NCBI GenBank assembly: GCA_025800385.1 | Contig: JAOXRS010000173.1 | Span: 124,001 to 188,000 of the forward strand | Source of the DNA: Candidatus Albibeggiatoa sp. nov. NOAA | Lineage (GTDB): Bacteria; Pseudomonadota; Gammaproteobacteria; Beggiatoales; Beggiatoaceae | Length of the DNA: 64,000 bases | Direction: 5' to 3' | Part shown: one piece after another, positions 9,579-18,887 of the stretch | Position numbering within the stretch: the first letter of the stretch is position 1 | How the letters are laid out: every line of letters begins with the position of its first letter | Notes under the pieces: model-generated | Told to the model about the DNA's origin: nothing | What the model saw: only the letters and a program-made list of their open reading frames with translations | Databases searched by the model: none | Position numbers and translations under genes: made by a program

Positions 9579-10184
9579 TCACTCCTCAGAGCCAAAGCAA
9601 TTGTCATAGTCGGTGCAGACTTCACACGAAGGGGCACGACAAATGTAAATGCCTTCACTGATACACAGTTGCTTGTAAAAGAATTTTTTCCATTTCATAT
9701 CACGGTCATTTCTTGCCGCTAAGCTTGGAAAATTATATTGAATTAAGGCGGTTAGGTCAGCACGTTGCCATAAGCCTAAATCTTGCCATAAGTGGTCAGA
9801 AGCCATGCAGCCCGCAATTAATATATCTGCAATCCATTCACGTTCTTGTTCATTATCGCGGCGATGGGTCAGAAATAAGCGTTTTAAGTCATCAGCTTCA
9901 ATGGCACGGTCTTGTTGTTCGAGTTCGGTACGAGGGTCAGCAGGTAAGCGGCAGCCAGTAAAATGGAGTTGTAATAAACCTTTGAAATCCGCACGACTTA
10001 AGCCTAAACGACTGGGCATTGCACCTTGTCCTTTATATAGGCTGCTAATCATGCACGCGAGCGCACGGCTATTGGGTAAACCTTGACTGTGTTGCATCAA
10101 AGTCCCGTAAATACTTTGGGGTTGTTCTGTTTCTTCTGTGGTCATCAATTCAGTGTTATAGGTGGCTGCATATTGGCTACTCAT
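9579..10184 (-). CDS. nifQ: NifQ, molybdenum donor for FeMo-co synthesis
   Basis: The 201-residue protein ends in the NifQ signature C-x4-C-x2-C-x5-C (C182, C187, C190, C196), which binds a Mo-Fe-S cluster. NifQ supplies Mo to the NifEN/NifH scaffold during FeMo-cofactor assembly in the cytoplasm. Length matches the family (about 170-200 residues). GGAGAA precedes the ATG. It lies between the Shethna II-like gene and the SIR2-like gene, and its Mo role fits the nifO-like gene at the head of the operon. Confidence 0.9.
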   Translation of the reverse strand: MSSQYAATYNTELMTTEETEQPQSIYGTLMQHSQGLPNSRALACMISSLYKGQGAMPSRLGLSRADFKGLLQLHFTGCRLPADPRTELEQQDRAIEADDLKRLFLTHRRDNEQEREWIADILIAGCMASDHLWQDLGLWQRADLTALIQYNFPSLAARNDRDMKWKKFFYKQLCISEGIYICRAPSCEVCTDYDNCFGSEE

Positions 10185-10207
10185 GTTGGCTTCTCCGCGT
10201 AAAACTC

Positions 10208-10240
10208 AGGACTGGCAGTCCTTGGAAAGCTACCAGTCCT
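10208..10240. repeat. palindromic spacer repeat, GGACTG/CAGTCC family
   Basis: In the gap between the Shethna II-like gene and nifQ, AGGACT (10208-10213) pairs with AGTCCT (10217-10222). A further CCAGTCCT lies at 10233-10240 and can pair with AGGACTGG. Related GGACTG/CAGTCC arms occur in the hairpin at 42392-42424, suggesting a dispersed genomic repeat. Confidence 0.55.
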
Positions 10241-10247
10241 AACGAAC

Positions 10248-10598
10248 TTAGGTGTATTCGACTAAAATATCTTCGTCACGCACAATCATCTGACACGCTA
10301 AACGCCATGCAGGTGGTTGGTCGCCGACTTCTGCTTTTTCGATTTCTTCAGCAGTTAATTTACCTGTTTGTTTTAAAACTATTTTTTCTTTATCAGTTAA
10401 AAAGCTACCCATACGAGGTTTGTCAGATAAACTGCTTACTTTGATGCAGCAAGTACCGCATTCGCCATCAGCACATTCAAAGCTAATGGGGATTTTGTGC
10501 TCACGCGCGATAGATAAAATGTTTTCAGTGTGGCTACCTGCAACCGCGTAAACAGTTTTGTCACGATAGCTAGGATTGCTAAATGTAATATTTGGCAT
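10248..10598 (-). CDS. Shethna protein II-like 2Fe-2S ferredoxin, nitrogenase protection
   Basis: The 116-residue plant-type 2Fe-2S protein has cluster ligands C42, C47, C50 and C102. Its long insertion and C-terminal blocks (LTDKEKIVLKQTGKL, then RLACQMIVRDEDILVEYT) resemble Azotobacter FeSII (Shethna protein II) as recalled. FeSII locks oxidised nitrogenase into an O2-stable complex. ATG 10598 is preferred over GTG 10607 because GGAG sits 8 bases upstream. A neighbouring flavodiiron O2 reductase gene supports an O2-protection role. A simple electron-carrier role cannot be excluded. Confidence 0.8.
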   Translation of the reverse strand: MPNITFSNPSYRDKTVYAVAGSHTENILSIAREHKIPISFECADGECGTCCIKVSSLSDKPRMGSFLTDKEKIVLKQTGKLTAEEIEKAEVGDQPPAWRLACQMIVRDEDILVEYT

Positions 10599-10633
10599 GA
10601 TGTACACTCCAGTTTTAATAGGGTTTACTTAAA

Positions 10634-10686
10634 AGACGCAGAGCGTCTCAACTGCATTCCAACGGAGACCGCTGGAACGAGGCAGT
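10634..10686. repeat. two-hairpin palindromic module, copy 1
   Basis: Hairpin one is AGACGC-AGA-GCGTCT (10634-10648). Hairpin two nests ACTGC/GCAGT (10651-10655, 10682-10686) around TTCCA-a-CGG-AGA-CCG-c-TGGAA (10657-10677). The same two-hairpin layout recurs at 11026-11080 (inverted) and 11091-11140. It lies in the spacer between two ferredoxin genes and would be transcribed as part of the operon. Confidence 0.75.
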
Positions 10687-10690
10687 CAAT

Positions 10691-10978
10691 TTACGCAGGT
10701 TTAACAACCACTTTGCCGCCTAATACTTGCGCTTGGCACGCTAAACGTTGGTGACGACCCGCTGCGTTTTCACGTAAAATTTTGTCTTCTACAACAGAAG
10801 GTTGACTTAAGTTTTCCCAGCCTTCGAGTACATCCATGATACAGGTACCACAGTCACCTTCTTTACAGCCGTAAACGATGCCAGAGCCTTCTTTTTCAGA
10901 TACATCAATCACACGTTCGCCAGTGCTTACAGTGACAGTTTTGTTGATGTCTTTAAATGTTAATTCTGCTTTTGCCAT
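10691..10978 (-). CDS. 2Fe-2S ferredoxin of the nif operon (paralog 1)
   Basis: The 95-residue ferredoxin has cluster ligands C38, C43, C46 and C81 (YGCKEGDCGTC and RLACQ). It likely carries electrons in the cytoplasm, possibly for nitrogenase or FeMo-co assembly, by analogy with FdxD-type 2Fe-2S ferredoxins of nif regions. It shares near-identical central blocks ([17 protein letters not shown]) with the next gene upstream, so the two arose by tandem duplication. The 83-base gap to the Shethna II-like gene contains a palindromic module. Confidence 0.85.
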   Translation of the reverse strand: MAKAELTFKDINKTVTVSTGERVIDVSEKEGSGIVYGCKEGDCGTCIMDVLEGWENLSQPSVVEDKILRENAAGRHQRLACQAQVLGGKVVVKPA

Positions 10979-11025
10979 GATTGAGTTTCCTCTGTGTGTT
11001 AAAAATTGTGTACGTTATCTTTGAG

Positions 11026-11080
11026 CCTCGTTACCATGCTCAGCGTGGTAATGCAGCCATAACGCTCAGCGTTATATTGT
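11026..11080. repeat. two-hairpin palindromic module, copy 2, inverted
   Basis: Read on the minus strand it has the same layout as the other copies: ATAACGC-TGA-GCGTTAT, then GCATTACCA-cGC-TGA-GCa-TGGTAA-CGAGGC. The bases differ from the other two copies but both stems are kept. It lies 15-70 bases from copy 3, head to head. Confidence 0.7.
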
Positions 11081-11090
11081 CATCTACTCA

Positions 11091-11140
11091 AGACGCAGAG
11101 CGTCTACATTGCATTCCAACGGAGACCATTGGAACGAGAT
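11091..11140. repeat. two-hairpin palindromic module, copy 3
   Basis: AGACGC-AGA-GCGTCT is followed by a nested hairpin with outer arms TACAT/ATGTA and inner ATTCCAA/TTGGAA, ending in CGAG. Compared with copy 1 the outer arms change from ACTGC/GCAGT to TACAT/ATGTA on both sides, so pairing is preserved by compensatory change. Confidence 0.7.
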
Positions 11141-11154
11141 GTAATCAAAATTGA

Positions 11155-12721
<1,567 letters not shown>

Positions 12722-12733
12722 AATTTCATCCCG

Positions 12734-13153
12734 CTAATGACAAACATGCTGACTACCCTTGCGCGGACAGCTTTCTAAATCAGTTTCTTGTTGCGATGAA
12801 GGCTGCAAACCAATCCAATTTTGTACACTTTCCACATCAAAGCCAACCCGATAATCTTGATTGACTTGCATCAATGGGCGGCGGATTAATAATGGATTCG
12901 CAATCATCAAGGTTAAGGCTTGTTTGGCAGAGACTTTTTCAGGCATGACTTCACCTGATTTCACTTGTGGCGCACTGCGATTAAACCAGTCAGCAACAGC
13001 AAGACCTTTAAAAAACAATAATAAGCTGGCTTCGTCCCATGCTTCAGACAATAAATCTTTTGCAATTACCTCATGTCCTGCTTCTGACAATAGCTTTTTT
13101 TGTCGCGTATTGTTTACACAGTTGGGCTTTTCATAAAACACCACGGTTGCCAT
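12734..13153 (-). CDS. nifO: NifO-like, ArsC-family nitrogenase-associated protein
   Basis: The 139-residue thioredoxin-fold protein belongs to the ArsC/Spx family, with the N-terminal cysteine in EKPNCVNNTRQKK (C12) and the conserved LLIRRPLM block. Nif clusters often encode this 'nitrogenase-associated protein'. In Azotobacter NifO lies beside nifQ and has been linked to the balance of Mo or metabolites between nitrogenase and nitrate reductase. It is the first gene of the operon, with GGAGAG upstream and a sigma-54 promoter about 26 bases before the start codon. It is unlikely to be an arsenate reductase given this setting. Confidence 0.8.
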   Translation of the reverse strand: MATVVFYEKPNCVNNTRQKKLLSEAGHEVIAKDLLSEAWDEASLLLFFKGLAVADWFNRSAPQVKSGEVMPEKVSAKQALTLMIANPLLIRRPLMQVNQDYRVGFDVESVQNWIGLQPSSQQETDLESCPRKGSQHVCH

Positions 13154-13189
13154 GTAAATCTCTCCAAAACGATGTTTACATCACAGTAG

Positions 13190-13205
13190 TGCAAAGCCTA
13201 AGCCA
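13190..13205 (-). promoter_or_regulatory. sigma-54 -24/-12 promoter of the nif accessory operon
   Basis: On the minus strand the site reads TGGCTTAGGCTTTGCA. The invariant GG and GC are exactly 12 bases apart, as in the consensus TGGCAC-N5-TTGCA. Transcription would start near 13179, 26 bases before the nifO-like ATG. An imperfect IHF-like site (AATCAAATAAATA on the minus strand) sits between it and the upstream activator sites, at 13211-13223. Confidence 0.8.
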
Positions 13206-13255
13206 TTTGGTATTTATTTGATTTATTTGGAATAATTTAAAGATTAAGAGTTGGT

Positions 13256-13271
13256 TGTAGCAAACATTACA
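13256..13271. promoter_or_regulatory. NifA-type upstream activator site 1 (TGT-N10-ACA)
   Basis: A perfect TGT-N10-ACA (TGTAGCAAACATTACA) centred about 84 bases upstream of the predicted start, the normal place for NifA binding at sigma-54 promoters. Confidence 0.75.
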
Positions 13272-13288
13272 ATGCAAAAAGTAAGGCT

Positions 13289-13304
13289 TGTATTGAAGGT
13301 GACA
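13289..13304. promoter_or_regulatory. NifA-type upstream activator site 2 (TGT-N10-ACA)
   Basis: A second perfect TGT-N10-ACA (TGTATTGAAGGTGACA), centred 33 bases from site 1 (about three helical turns, so on the same DNA face) and about 117 bases upstream of the predicted start. Confidence 0.75.
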
Positions 13305-14039
13305 TGAGTGCTTGAAACAAAGTTTTTCTAGTACTTATCATGTATTGAGGATTTGTATTATTTGTGCAGAACTGAAAACCTTATTATTAAACTGAACAAT
13401 ATGATACGCATAGTTCTGTTTAATATATAGAAGTTATAAAATGGTTTTGTAACAAATTTAGGCTATTAAAATTGCTGCATATGCAAATAATTACTAAAGA
13501 TTTCATTTACTTGACTTATATAACATACCAACATGTGGGGTGGTAATTTTGTATAACCAACTAAAATACTATTATATAACAGGCTGAAAAATATATATAA
13601 AGTATAACTTATGATAAGTATTATAAATAAAAGAATAAAAAATTACTAAATATAAGGAGTCCGTGCATTTATCTAAGAGTCTTATATTGTGCAATTATTA
13701 ATGAAAGTATAGGTTTTAGTTTCATTTTATTTTCATAAGCGTATTTAACTCCTTAATTATAGTGAATTTATGTTTTATGCTCAGTTCTAAGAAACTTGTG
13801 ATTCTATCAAAGAAAAAGCTTGAGCTATACCTATTGAAAAATAGTGATGCCATAAATATCTTATTAAGGATTTAAAATAAAATCTTTAAAAATCATTCGA
13901 TTAAATCTAAACTTTGTTTGAGTGATAAAATAAATATTAAATCTAAGATGTTTGTGATGGTAACAAAGATAAAACTGTTTTTTAGGCCTTCAAAAATTTA
14001 AGAACTAGGTGTACACTTATATCCAACAAGTCGTTAAAG
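13305..14039. other. long AT-rich non-coding region
   Basis: About 730 bases without a convincing gene. Short open frames are present but lack ribosome sites and amino-acid composition typical of protein. Part of it may act as promoter or leader for the plus-strand RNA candidate that follows. Confidence 0.4.
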
Positions 14040-14241
14040 AGAAACGAAAACAGAATTTCTGAAAGGAGCTTAAGAGAATAGTAAAAGAAGAATAGCTTCT
14101 AAGTGCTCACTAAAGACAGAGCACAAAGAAAAAAGAACGTTGGGGGTGATTCGTAAATCCTATCTAAATTTGGCTTACCCTGAGTTTAAGTAGGTAAACC
14201 CTCCCCATTCAGAACAAAGCCCCCAACTTTTTAGTTTTTTG
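14040..14241 (+). ncRNA. candidate structured small RNA
   Basis: The stretch lacks coding potential but holds three successive stems: AGGAGCT/AGCTTCT (14064-14070, 14094-14100), GTGCTC/GAGCAC (14103-14108, 14119-14124) and an 8-bp closing stem GTTGGGGG/CCCCCAAC (14139-14146, 14220-14227). The last is followed by TTTTTAGTTTTTT, an apparent intrinsic terminator. Inside it GGCTTACC and GGTAAACC can pair with one mismatch. It does not match 6S, tmRNA, SRP or RNase P RNA as far as can be judged by eye. The 5' end is a guess. Confidence 0.4.
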
Positions 14242-14262
14242 TAGTTTTTAATACCCTCGCCA

Positions 14263-14301
14263 TTAAATCCCCTATCACTTTGGTAGGGGCTTCTTTTTTT
14301 T
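14263..14301 (+). terminator. strong Rho-independent terminator
   Basis: CCCCTATC and GGTAGGGG form a stem with an ACTTT-type loop, followed by CTTCTTTTTTTT. It is the second plus-strand terminator in tandem, which supports a plus-strand transcript ending here although no protein gene precedes it. Confidence 0.7.
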
Positions 14302-14472
14302 GTAAGATCGATTATACACATCTTTTTTTTAAAAAGCTACAATTGTTTTTAAATTTAGATACTTACAGTATAAAACCATTTTTATTTTTCAAGTTATACA
14401 AGTAAAAATGGATTAAAAGGTGTAATGTAAGGGATATTGGGAAATGTAGAAGTATATCAATATATATTGATA

Positions 14473-14546
14473 CGTCCCTGCTAGGATTTGAACCTAGAAT
14501 CTCCGGCTTAGGAGGCCAGTGCATTATCCTGTTATGCTACAGGGAC
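14473..14546 (-). tRNA. tRNA-Arg (CCT)
   Basis: A full cloverleaf is visible. Acceptor arms GTCCCTG/CAGGGAC, anticodon loop CTCCTAA with anticodon CCT between CTGGC-like and GCCGG arms, and the T-arm GGTTCAAATCC. The 3' CCA is not encoded. It lies alone just downstream of radA on the same strand. Confidence 0.92.
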
Positions 14547-14601
14547 ATAATTAAAACAAGCGATATTATAGATAAACAGCATGTGAAAATCAAATAAGCA
14601 G

Positions 14602-15966
14602 CTATACAGCATGAATAGCATCGATTAAACGCGTAACCGCTGTGATTTCAATATCTTCTATCTCTTCTTTAGGCACATTGGCTTTAGGTACAATTGCACG
14701 CTTAAATCCATGCTTTGATGCCTCACGTAACCTCTCAATTCCATTGGGAACAGGGCGTATTTCACCTGCTAATCCAACCTCTCCAAATACAACTAAATCT
14801 TGCGCTAACACTGCATTTTTCAAACTAGATAAAATAGACAAAATAACCGCTAAATCTGCAGCAGTTTCATTAATGCGTACTCCACCCACAACATTGATAA
14901 AAACATCTTGGTCATGAGTCATGATTCCACCGTGTCGACTTAATACTGCTAACAACATTGCTAAGCGATTTTGATCTAAGCCAACGGTGACGCGTCGCGG
15001 GTTTGGTGTATGAGACTCATCGACTAAAGCTTGCACCTCAACCAACATGGGGCGTGTGCCTTCTTTGGTAACCATGACAATACTGCCTGATACTGCTTCT
15101 TCATGACGTGATAAAAAGATGGCAGAGGGGTTGTTAATTTCACGTAACCCTCTGTCCGTCATAGCAAAAACACCTAATTCATTCACTGCACCAAAGCGGT
15201 TTTTTATGGCTCTTAATACTCGAAAGCGGCTGCTGCTATCGCCTTCAAAATATAAAACCGTATCCACCATATGCTCTAAAACTCGAGGGCCTGCCAATGC
15301 ACCATCTTTAGTAACATGGCCAACAAGAAAAATCATGGTTTGTGTTTGTTTGGCAAATCGGACTAATTGGGCTGCACTTTCTCTAACTTGGGCTACCGCA
15401 CCGGGGGCTGATTGCAAAATATTGGTGTAAACCGTTTGAATAGAATCCACAACCATCACACGAGGTTTTTCTTTTTGAGCGACTTTAATAATACGTTCAA
15501 TTTGTGTTTCAGTGAGTAATTGCACCTGACTCACATCAAGCCCCAAACGTTGAGCACGTAAGCTTACTTGTTGTGGTGATTCTTCGCCTGTGATGTAGAG
15601 AGGGGCACTTTGCGTAGCCAAACCAAGAGCGGATAAGGTTTGTAATAATAAAGTGGATTTACCAATGCCGGGGTCACCGCCGAGTAAAACCACTGATCCA
15701 GATACTAAACCACCACCTAAAACCCGATCTAATTCTGATAGTCCACAGGACGTGCGGGCTTGTTCTTCAGCTGTGACAGCATCTAAGCTACAAACCTGTG
15801 ATTGCGTACCTGCATAACCAACAAATCGACTATTTTGTGGAGCTTGTGCTTCCTCAACAGTTTCAACCAAACAATTCCATTCCTGACAATCTGGACATTG
15901 ACCGTGCCATTTATATGAAATTGCCCCACATTTTTGACATACATAAACTGTTTTTTTCTTCGCCAT
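14602..15966 (-). CDS. radA: DNA repair protein RadA (Sms)
   Basis: The 454-residue protein has all RadA parts. An N-terminal zinc finger (CQKC and CPDC, residues ~10-30), a RecA-like ATPase with Walker A GGDPGIGKST and Walker B VMVVDSIQ, the diagnostic KNRFG motif, and a C-terminal Lon-like domain. It drives branch migration and processing of recombination intermediates on DNA. Full family length. It diverges from msrA, with about 70 bases between the starts. Confidence 0.96.
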   Translation of the reverse strand: MAKKKTVYVCQKCGAISYKWHGQCPDCQEWNCLVETVEEAQAPQNSRFVGYAGTQSQVCSLDAVTAEEQARTSCGLSELDRVLGGGLVSGSVVLLGGDPGIGKSTLLLQTLSALGLATQSAPLYITGEESPQQVSLRAQRLGLDVSQVQLLTETQIERIIKVAQKEKPRVMVVDSIQTVYTNILQSAPGAVAQVRESAAQLVRFAKQTQTMIFLVGHVTKDGALAGPRVLEHMVDTVLYFEGDSSSRFRVLRAIKNRFGAVNELGVFAMTDRGLREINNPSAIFLSRHEEAVSGSIVMVTKEGTRPMLVEVQALVDESHTPNPRRVTVGLDQNRLAMLLAVLSRHGGIMTHDQDVFINVVGGVRINETAADLAVILSILSSLKNAVLAQDLVVFGEVGLAGEIRPVPNGIERLREASKHGFKRAIVPKANVPKEEIEDIEITAVTRLIDAIHAV

Positions 15967-16039
15967 AAATAATTAAGCCTTGAGAAGTTTAAAACCAATA
16001 TTATTGAATAAAAACAACATAGCATATTGGGGGATGACA

Positions 16040-16510
16040 ATGGAAATTGCGACTTTTGCAGCTGGATGCTTTTGGGGTGTTGAAGCGACGTTTCAAAATG
16101 TAAAAGGTGTACAACAAACGCGCGTTGGATATACGGGTGGCACAGCTCCTAATCCAAGTTACGAAATGGTGTGTACAGGCAGAACAGGACATGCCGAAGC
16201 AATTGAAGTGACTTATGACGAAAATGTTGTGGGTTATGAGACTTTATTAAATATTTTTTGGCAGAACCATAATCCGACGACTTTAAATCGCCAAGGGCCT
16301 GATAGAGGTACGCAATATCGTTCAGCCATTTTTTACCATACAGAGGCTCAGAAACAAATAGCCTCATTGTCCAAACAACAGCTCGGTCAATCAGGTGCAT
16401 GGCCAAATCCCATTGTGACCGAAATAACGCCAGCCAGTGAATTCTATGCTGCTGAAGACTATCATCAACGTTATTTAGAAAAACGCGGCATGGTCAGTTG
16501 TCATGTTTAA
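16040..16510 (+). CDS. msrA: peptide methionine sulfoxide reductase MsrA
   Basis: The 156-residue enzyme reduces methionine-S-sulfoxide in proteins. The active-site block AAGCFWGVE (C10) is typical, and [13 protein letters not shown] and AEDYHQRYL also match the family. ATG 16040 is chosen because GGGGGA lies just upstream and [13 protein letters not shown] is the usual N terminus. ATG 16034 and a TTG further upstream are alternatives. A C-terminal cysteine (MVSCHV) may be the resolving residue. It is a single gene opposite radA. Confidence 0.95.
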   Translation: MEIATFAAGCFWGVEATFQNVKGVQQTRVGYTGGTAPNPSYEMVCTGRTGHAEAIEVTYDENVVGYETLLNIFWQNHNPTTLNRQGPDRGTQYRSAIFYHTEAQKQIASLSKQQLGQSGAWPNPIVTEITPASEFYAAEDYHQRYLEKRGMVSCHV

Positions 16511-16797
16511 ACTTTCTAGTAAAAATTAAGTTTTTGATAAATTGCATTATTTGGTCATCTTTTATCCAATCATATTGTAGAAGGTAGTAAACAATTTCAA
16601 GCAGATTCTGTGATGATTTATGCCTTTGACATTGCTATCTTTCTACAAATTCACTTTATCCTATCCCAAAACCATTATTTTAAAAAAATTATATTTATCA
16701 AATGGTTGAGATATATTTCATAATACTTTACTATTCTGAAAATACTGAATAAGCATCTTCTATATTAAAATGATATGCGCAAAATTCTTTGATAAAT
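16511..16797. other. intergenic region, nothing specific seen
   Basis: AT-rich spacer between msrA and the glycine-zipper gene. No hairpin followed by a T-run and no further coding frame were found. Confidence 0.4.
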
Positions 16798-17580
16798 ATG
16801 GTTGGCAACATGAAATCAGAACAATCTACTCACTTCTTACAATTATACAAATCATTAGCAGATAGTGTGATTTGGCAACGTCAATTTTACCGAGGTTTAA
16901 GTGATATAGAAGATGATGCAGTGAGTCAATTACGAAGCGAATTTATTACCTTACAAACAACCATTGAAGAGTATTTAAATGATGAAAAATGGCTTAAAAA
17001 GCCTGATGCCATCGTCAGCACTCTACAAGCAGAAATTAATCATATAGTGCAACAACTTATTGCGCAAATGCGTGAGCAAACAAGCCAATTAATTCAAGAA
17101 ACAGAGCAATCCACAGAATTAACATTACATATCCAGACGATTAATGACTTAACTTGGGAACAAAATCAGGTTGAATGGAAAAAAATTCATGTGACTAATG
17201 TGCAAAAATTGGATAGTTCATGGCGTGTTGCTCGAGAAACTGTTTATAACGCAACTACAGGATCAATGGCGGGGACGTTAATTGGTGGTGCAATTGGCAG
17301 TGTCTTTGTTGGTATGGGTGCAGTACCGGGGGCAATCCTTGGTGCACAACTTGGGAGTGTTTTCGGTGCATCATCAGGGGCTTATGCGGCAGTTTCAAAT
17401 ATTAAACAGCAACGGCAAGATTTAATTAAACAAGCCTTGAGTAAAAAAATCTACCAATTTATCAATCTTAATGAGCGGCAATGTATCCAAAATATTCGCA
17501 GCATGATTAAACAGTTACGCCAAAATTTAGATACAGAATTAACACAGCAAATAGAGCAGCAAAAAGCCTCTTTTGAATAA
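16798..17580 (+). CDS. coiled-coil protein with glycine-zipper membrane segment
   Basis: About 260 residues of unknown function. Helical, Gln/Glu-rich coiled-coil regions flank a central glycine-zipper hairpin (around residues 155-200, AGTLIGGAIGSVFVGMG and GAILGAQLGSVFGASSG) that probably inserts in a membrane. This layout resembles the membrane-interacting part of dynamin-like or colicin-like proteins, but no GTPase is present. ATG 16798 or 16810 could start it, and neither has a clear ribosome site. It precedes the TIGR04222 cluster on the same strand. Confidence 0.6.
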   Translation: MVGNMKSEQSTHFLQLYKSLADSVIWQRQFYRGLSDIEDDAVSQLRSEFITLQTTIEEYLNDEKWLKKPDAIVSTLQAEINHIVQQLIAQMREQTSQLIQETEQSTELTLHIQTINDLTWEQNQVEWKKIHVTNVQKLDSSWRVARETVYNATTGSMAGTLIGGAIGSVFVGMGAVPGAILGAQLGSVFGASSGAYAAVSNIKQQRQDLIKQALSKKIYQFINLNERQCIQNIRSMIKQLRQNLDTELTQQIEQQKASFE

Positions 17581-17675
17581 TTTACTCCTCAATGACCGTC
17601 CTCATAAACTGACAGGAAAATATTTTTAATTTGGCTACAATTAATAGGGTCACTACCTTATTAAGGAGTCAAACT

Positions 17676-17882
17676 ATGGAACTTCTAATCGGTATTTTTA
17701 TTGTTGCTGTACTATTGGGCTATTCACTCAATCGTAATCGAGAAACGTCTAAACCATCACATCATCACACAAATGAGAATCGCAATAAGAAAGATGACTC
17801 CTCATATGATAATACGCGGGAGAATAGTAGTAGTCACACAAGTGATAGTGATTATGATGACAGTACCGACAATGATGATTAG
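17676..17882 (+). CDS. small membrane-anchored acidic protein heading the TIGR04222 cluster
   Basis: The 68-residue protein starts at ATG 17676 with AAGGAG at 17663-17668. One transmembrane segment (LLIGIFIVAVLLGYSL, residues ~3-19) is followed by a low-complexity tail rich in Asp, Ser, Asn and His. The tail is probably disordered. It ends 22 bases before the first TIGR04222-type gene and is likely in the same operon. Function unknown. Confidence 0.6.
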   Translation: MELLIGIFIVAVLLGYSLNRNRETSKPSHHHTNENRNKKDDSSYDNTRENSSSHTSDSDYDDSTDNDD

Positions 17883-17904
17883 TGCGTTATTTTAGGAGAA
17901 TAAT

Positions 17905-18855
17905 TTGGAATCTTTTATTAATATCACGGGCGTGCAATTTTTAGTTTTATTTCCTACTTTTAGCTTATTCGCGATTATAGCGGGTTATTGGATACAGCGA
18001 CGAGATAACACTGGACAATATCACACACCTTCTGTGTTTAGTTTATCTGTGATGGAAACTGCGGCTCTATCGGGTGAACGTGAAAACGTAATTCATACAG
18101 CGATATTTAAGTTATGGCAAGAAGGAACATTATCAATTAAAGGGTTTGAAGATAATGCCTATGTACTTAGTAATAAAGACAAAGATGACATCCGTTTAGA
18201 GAATGAAATCGAAAAGGCTTTATTTAGTTATATTTCCAATCAGCCAAACTTATCAGTCAAATTTTCCAAACTTTTTCAGCCAAATTCTCCTTTGCAAACT
18301 CAATTAAACATCGCTTTAGAGCCAATTTATGACAAATTAGAAAAACGACATTTAAGATGTGACGATAGAACTTTTCAAATACGTGAACAAATCAAAACTC
18401 TTTTACCATTGATTATTTTTGCAATTGGGTTTTTAAAATTGAGCTTTGGGTTATGGTTTGGACATCCAGTGATATTTCTCATTTTATTGTTAATCGTTAT
18501 ACCATCTATTGCATGGCTCATATTGCCCGCAGCCAGCCGACAAACAAAATTAGGGCAACGCTATCTTGCAAAATGTCGTACTAAACTTCGTCAAACTGCA
18601 GTACTTCAAAATGAGGGAGAAGGTGTATGGCGCGTGGCTGTGTTTGGTGCTGTCGGTGTACAAAGTTGGAAAATATTTACACCATTTAATAATGCTTGTG
18701 GTAATAAAAATAACTCTGGAGGCACTGTATACGGTGGTTGCGGTGGTTTTGGCGGAGGGTCTAGTAGTCGTGAAAGCTCAAGTAGTAGTGATAGTGGTGG
18801 GTCAGCAGGGTGTGGTGGCTGCGGAGGAGGTGGTTGTGGCGGCGGTGGGGGTTAA
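17905..18855 (+). CDS. TIGR04222-type membrane protein 1 with Gly/Cys/Ser-rich tail
   Basis: The 316-residue protein opens with a membrane segment (LVLFPTFSLFAIIAGYW), the block QRRDNTGQYHTP shared by all four paralogs, and an ETAALSGERENVIHTAIFKLW helix. Two adjacent transmembrane helices follow (about 165-212), then WRVAVFG. It ends in a long low-complexity tail of Gly, Cys and Ser (GCGGCGGGGCGGGGG). This fits the TIGR04222 ('near uncomplex') family as recalled, whose function is unknown. The start is TTG, supported by AGGAG six bases upstream and by alignment with the ATG-started paralog at 21122. Confidence 0.75.
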   Translation: MESFINITGVQFLVLFPTFSLFAIIAGYWIQRRDNTGQYHTPSVFSLSVMETAALSGERENVIHTAIFKLWQEGTLSIKGFEDNAYVLSNKDKDDIRLENEIEKALFSYISNQPNLSVKFSKLFQPNSPLQTQLNIALEPIYDKLEKRHLRCDDRTFQIREQIKTLLPLIIFAIGFLKLSFGLWFGHPVIFLILLLIVIPSIAWLILPAASRQTKLGQRYLAKCRTKLRQTAVLQNEGEGVWRVAVFGAVGVQSWKIFTPFNNACGNKNNSGGTVYGGCGGFGGGSSSRESSSSSDSGGSAGCGGCGGGGCGGGGG

Positions 18856-18887
18856 ATAATTATTTCACGAATGTATAGGAAAGTAGC

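Noticed and set aside
12734-13153. Arsenate reductase ArsC
   Set aside because: The ArsC fold is right, but the nif operon, sigma-54 promoter and family blocks fit NifO-type proteins better.
14040-14241. 6S RNA, tmRNA or SRP RNA
   Set aside because: No match to the known conserved cores (tmRNA tag and tRNA-like end, SRP tetraloop region, 6S bubble) could be found by eye.
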